A stretch of 64,000 nucleotides of DNA from Pampus argenteus (Eukaryota; Chordata; Actinopteri; Scombriformes; Stromateidae): NCBI GenBank assembly GCA_036937835.1, contig CM072879.1, positions 18,120,001 to 18,184,000 on the forward strand, read 5' to 3'. Every line of letters starts with the position of its first letter. Position 1 is the first letter of the stretch. Both the position numbers and the translations under genes were made by a program. The notes beneath the pieces were generated by a model, which saw nothing but the letters and a program-made list of their open reading frames with translations, was not told the origin of the DNA and ran no database searches. Positions 61,640-64,000 of this stretch are shown here, one piece after another.

Positions 61640-61830
61640 AAATAGGCCATGCTTGTCATCCTTATTTCTCATCAACAGCAGCAGCCTGCCTGCATTAGGA
61701 CGCACGGTGATAAATGTCATAGAGAGAGGCAGGGGAGCTTATATCAGTCTCTGTATTAGTGTCATGTACATGGAGGAGATTAAGGAGGAGAGGGAGACAC
61801 ATGGAAACTATCCATCTCTACTCAGTTACA
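61640..61830. promoter_or_regulatory. Candidate conserved non-coding element
   Basis: Unique block with GCCATGCTTGTCATCC, GGTGATAAATGTCATAG (GATA/MEIS-like) and GCTTATATCAGTC words, bounded by A-rich and purine-rich sequence. Inferred from texture. Confidence 0.23.
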
Positions 61831-62844
61831 TTCACTGCGGTAGGGATAATCTAAATGAGAAGATCTGGGGAGGCAAGGTAGATAAAAAAAGAGATTTAGA
61901 AGAGTAGAGTGAGATAGACAAAGATAGACAGAGAAGAAGAAAATAGTGGGATCTAAATAAAAATCTAAATAAACTTTAGTTGACTTCTCTCATTCTTCTC
62001 AGAAGTGAAATGAAGCCTGAAAACACGACGAGCTGTTTCTATATAATAAAACAGAGACGGTGGCTGCAAAAGATCCACGAGGGGAAGTTTCATTAAAAGC
62101 AGCTTCTGGTCAAGGACAAAACATCTTCATGAATATACTGCATCAAAAAAAGACAAAGACGAAGACAAAGACAAAGACGCCCACTCAGACAGATGAGCCG
62201 TCTGACTCCGAAGACTAAAGTATTAAATATAATATGCCTTCAGTTTTTGTTTTTTTATTGTATTGTATTTCATTTAGTAAAAACAGCTGAGAGCAGGTGG
62301 TGTTATGTGTTACTGAACAACATTTCCACTCTGAGCTTCTGATTCCTCATTGGAGGGTTTACAAAATGTCACAAAAGTTCCTTGAATAAATCAGTAATTA
62401 CTATTATATATACAAAAAAAAAACAAAAAAAAGTAAAAAAAGCATTTTAATTTAGTCTTCAGTTCTTAACTGACCTGCAGAGCAGCTCGTTTCTAGGAAA
62501 TCCAGGAAACTCCTCCACACAGTAATATCCAGTTTCAGCAAATTTAATTGTGATATTAAGATAAATATAAATCTAGTAGAAGAACAACGGCGGCATTCAA
62601 GTTTTACTAAATTAAGGTATTAAAAAACAACAACAATACGAATGTGCTGCCAGAAACTGAAAAATCAAATCCTGCAATAGAAAAAGTTAAATAAAGATAA
62701 TTTATGTTATCTTCTATTTATAGTTATAGCTGTAGTTTTATTTAGCAACGCTGCAAATTCAGGAGAACGAACATCACGATCATGAAGACCGAAGAATACA
62801 TCTCCATCTTTAACGCAGGTTTCATCATCTCGTTGTCCCCAAAT

Positions 62845-62847
<3 letters not shown>

Positions 62848-62885
<38 letters not shown>
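62848..62885. repeat. (TG)n microsatellite
   Basis: About 18 TG units ending in GTATGTG. Confidence 0.94.
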
Positions 62886-62892
<7 letters not shown>

Positions 62893-63514
62893 CAGATGTG
62901 ACTGACGTTGGGGGAGGTGAGGACGAGGCTAAATGTTTGTCATGGTAGGTTAATGGGACCCAGAGGCAACACCGGCTGGAAATCACAGATGTACAGTAGC
63001 ACGAGTCGTCGAGGGCAACCGCTTCACTCTCACAGTAAGATGAAGCTGAACAATGTTTCTATGGATTTTTGACCAGATGCATTTTTTCTTTTAAGTCATC
63101 TTAAATATGATTTTAAGGAGAACATGTGTACTTTTCCCCTGAGCGGGCAGGTGGAAACAACAAGTCAGCAAGATGAAAGAGACACGAAGTCAAAGAGAAT
63201 CATCAAAATATGACCAATAATAACAGCTGATGATGAGCACAGAGGCATCAAGGCATCCAGCACAGGGTCCCACTTAGTACTACTGCTAATACTACTGCTA
63301 CTACTGATATATATGTATATATATATATATATACCCAGCTCTACGTATTGATGTACAGTGTTTTTTTCAAATTGAATTTCAAATTGAAATATAGCACATT
63401 ACTGTGCATAAAAGACGTAATGATGCTACGTTTAATGGGGCTTAAAGTTTGCATAATAATTACTGCACTAATAGGAAGAACTTGATTCAGTATGTTACGT
63501 TCTTTCTATCTTCT

Positions 63515-63518
<4 letters not shown>

Positions 63519-63580
<62 letters not shown>

Positions 63581-63592
63581 ACACTCACACAC
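63519..63592. repeat. (CA)n microsatellite
   Basis: About 28 CA units (63519-63575), then ACATACACACACTCACACAC variants. The Thr-His frames here are artefacts. Confidence 0.95.
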
Positions 63593-64000
63593 TTCATCTG
63601 CCCCACAAACAAAATCTTATACAACCCCCTTCTTGCATCCAACCACCGGTGTTTCCATGACGATCTCAATCATTTCCTCATGCATCCCCCTCGATGCCAC
63701 AATAAGGGAGGAAATTTCCTGCTTAAATCATCTTCAATTCTGTGTCTTCATCACAAGTTCTAGTTACTACTTTTTATTTCTTGGTCTCTCTCGTCTCACT
63801 TTTCATCAGTGAGGAAATAATCAGAGAGCAAAAAAACACAACAAAAAAACAAAAACAAAACTGTAAACCACATAGAAGAGAGACAAGGGAGGGGAGAGAC
63901 AGATAGATAGATGGGGTGAGGGAAAGTCAGAATTACTTCTTTAAGCATCTTGTTTTTGGCATTTCTCTTGGCCCGTGGAGCATCGCTGTGCTCTCTCTCC

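Larger units (their letters stand above)
58778..64000 (-). other. Inferred intron of the nectin gene
   Basis: No Ig-type exon (paired Cys, W, or DxGxYxC pattern) was found on the minus strand between the terminal exon and the window end, so this 5.2 kb is read as part of the last intron. It includes a CA array at about 63519-63576, a TG array at about 62850-62885, A-rich runs near 61395 and 61590, and the repeat and candidate regulatory blocks listed separately. Confidence 0.55.

Overview
This window looks like vertebrate nuclear DNA, most likely from a ray-finned (percomorph-like) fish. The evidence is very dense (CA)n/(TG)n and tetranucleotide microsatellites, decayed L2/Maui-clade LINE sequence, short non-autonomous DNA transposons of types common in teleosts, and a single gene piece that is clearly a vertebrate cell-adhesion exon. 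No operons, phage genes, CRISPR arrays or other prokaryotic features are present. Most open reading frames are artefacts: runs of Thr-His or Cys-Val are translated CA/TG repeats, and runs of Leu-Ser or Arg-Glu are translated pyrimidine or purine tracts.

The one confident coding feature is the terminal exon of a nectin-family immunoglobulin adhesion receptor on the minus strand (58146-58777). A strong 3' splice site opens it in phase 1. It encodes the transmembrane helix and the whole cytoplasmic tail, and it ends in an A-x-Y-V afadin-PDZ ligand. The Ig-domain exons were not found and should lie beyond base 64000, so 58778-64000 reads as intron. Bases 1 to about 57900 lie downstream of the gene: intergenic sequence, or introns of alternative 3' isoforms.

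The left third (1-30 kb) is dominated by microsatellites. It also holds a 1.5 kb L2 LINE relic (6185-7720, minus) with a readable YADD reverse-transcriptase motif, a pair of related about 180-bp segments 3.5 kb apart (about 15.17-15.35 and 18.63-18.80 kb), and a non-autonomous transposon-like repeat (about 22.64-23.12 kb). The middle (30-45 kb) carries an 11-copy 21-bp minisatellite (34.0-34.2 kb), a 149-bp CA tract, a Tc1/mariner-like MITE (35139-35488) and a pogo-like miniature element that still has a transposase N-terminal remnant (41261-41703). The right side (43-62 kb) is quieter. It has several non-repetitive blocks rich in homeodomain/POU-type ATTA, TAAT and ATGCAAAT words that resemble vertebrate conserved non-coding elements; their conservation cannot be tested here.

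I found no convincing novel multi-gene system. The best second-look items are the nectin tail exon, a 41-bp hairpin built from CRE and CCAAT half-sites inside the nectin intron (60092-60132), the duplicated segment pair, X-box-like RFX palindromes, perfect 16-bp palindromes, and the cluster of candidate regulatory blocks. Repeat-family names come from recognising sequence by eye, not from a database search.
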